Source: Deinococcus fonticola
GTDB lineage: Bacteria; Deinococcota; Deinococci; Deinococcales; Deinococcaceae
Reading direction: 5' to 3'
Assembly: GCF_004634215.1 (NCBI RefSeq)
Contig: NZ_SMMH01000035.1
Location: 1 to 34,871, forward strand
Length of the DNA: 34,871 nt
Shown piece after piece: positions 34,558 through 34,871 of the stretch. Position numbers and translations under genes: made by a program. The first letter of the stretch is position 1, and each line of letters opens with the position of its first letter. The notes under the pieces were generated by a model, which searched no databases, had not been told where the DNA came from, and worked only from the letters and a program-made list of their open reading frames with translations.

Positions 34558-34765
34558 ATTAGGGGTTGACAGGGCCGAAGTTCTGGAAACGGAGATTATA
34601 AAATCTCACACGGAGGACTACACTGAGTCTAATTTCCAGTGATCTTTGTGGGAAAATTTACGCTGTAAATTAATATTCCGTGTCGTTAGTTGACGGAGAG
34701 GCTTTCTTCCCTACTTTAACGGCATGCCCAAAAGCAGACTCATCGACGGCGATTAGGGGTTGACA
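34558..34765. repeat. Direct repeat of a 14-bp sequence (two copies)
   Basis: ATTAGGGGTTGACA occurs at 34558-34571 and 34752-34765. The preceding bases are similar too: ACGGC before the first copy, ACGGCG before the second. Both copies follow an ATG by about 25-30 bp, which suggests a diverged duplication of a gene's 5' end. Confidence 0.8.
34592..34607. repeat. Small AT-rich inverted repeat
   Basis: GAGATT-ATAA-AATCTC is a perfect 6-bp stem with a 4-nt loop inside the low-GC region. Possible operator or remnant; no function assigned. Confidence 0.45.
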
Positions 34766-34871
34766 TTTCGTGTCCAGAATGGCAAAGGGATGAAGGTGTT
34801 GACGCCTCATCCCGACTACAGTTTAATGCCCATCCCCCAGGCCGCAACGCTGATTGCCTTTCAGGTTCAAT
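34724..34871 (+). pseudogene. Start of an unrecognised gene, interrupted by TAG, running off the window
   Basis: From the ATG at 34724 the frame reads MPKSRLIDGD, then TAG (34754-34756), then GLTFRVQNGKGMKVLTPHPD and a further SLMPIPQAATLIAF to the window edge. The two parts fit as one protein start, so the TAG looks like a nonsense mutation. Alternatively translation starts at the TTG at 34760 and the gene is intact. No family recognised. The 14-bp direct repeat overlaps the TAG. Confidence 0.35.

Larger units (their letters stand above)
34188..34871. other. AT-richer, degenerate region without an assignable gene
   Basis: Base composition drops sharply compared with the rest, most clearly at 34400-34720. 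Several short open frames look protein-like but match nothing I recognise. On the plus strand, VDEPAAVLDGLLQLLSEGTR is found near 34238-34300. Another plus-strand frame near 34340-34480 ends in RDFIVDLIGSPKMALFDLNY. A further frame near 34560-34640 contains LGVDRAEVLETEIIKSHTED. On the minus strand a 60-codon frame at 34188-34370 contains KIGRLSVRRVVLDGQGKVLA. They are likely fragments of decayed or foreign genes next to the IS. The only structured elements are the direct repeat and hairpin listed separately. Confidence 0.45.

Overview
The window is high-GC throughout except near the right edge. It carries a complete Mrp antiporter operon, TANNNT boxes 5-7 nt in front of several start codons (leaderless-type promoters), a hairpin element resembling small non-coding repeats, and a glgC. 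Together these suggest a Deinococcus-like chromosome. The genus is an inference from gene style, not from a diagnostic marker. Nearly all genes outside the Mrp block are on the minus strand.

Layout: 1-243 is the right end of an IS3-family element. 567-7736 (minus) is a four-gene, translationally coupled RND efflux operon: two TolC-like outer-membrane factors, a lipoprotein periplasmic adaptor and an RND permease. It ends in a hairpin at 525-547. A TetR gene lies just upstream (7871-8506). The same 22-bp inverted repeat sits in front of both the efflux operon and tetR, so the sequence itself predicts autoregulation plus efflux repression. 8573-11928 (minus) holds two alpha/beta hydrolases, a small unknown protein behind three 37-bp tandem repeats, and an LLM-type flavin oxidoreductase. 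A perfect palindrome at 11988-12003 separates the second hydrolase (a lipoprotein) from a divergent padR.

12011-18765 (plus) is padR followed by mrpABCDEFG, a complete seven-subunit Na+/H+ antiporter. Most genes overlap by 4 bp, but a nested terminator-like hairpin element (15510-15580) and a second hairpin (15609-15628) lie between mrpB and mrpC. After a convergent ankyrin-repeat gene comes a three-gene minus operon for a PaoABC-type molybdenum aldehyde oxidoreductase (19404-23172), then glgC.

24634-28810 contains a small unknown protein, a decayed SDR pseudogene and a 1157-residue membrane-anchored protein whose kinase-like domain has lost the catalytic Asp and Lys. 28957-32927 is an envelope-related group: a glycoside-hydrolase-like lipoprotein, a NamZ/DUF1343 muramidase homologue and an HtrA-type protease. 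33024-34186 is an IS3-family element with one uninterrupted transposase frame. The last ~690 bp are AT-richer, repetitive and largely undecipherable.

No tRNA, rRNA or CRISPR array was recognised by eye. The most unusual items are the pseudokinase-Ig protein, the permease with extra membrane segments, the paired TetR operators, the 37-bp promoter-bearing repeats and the hairpin element inside the mrp operon.
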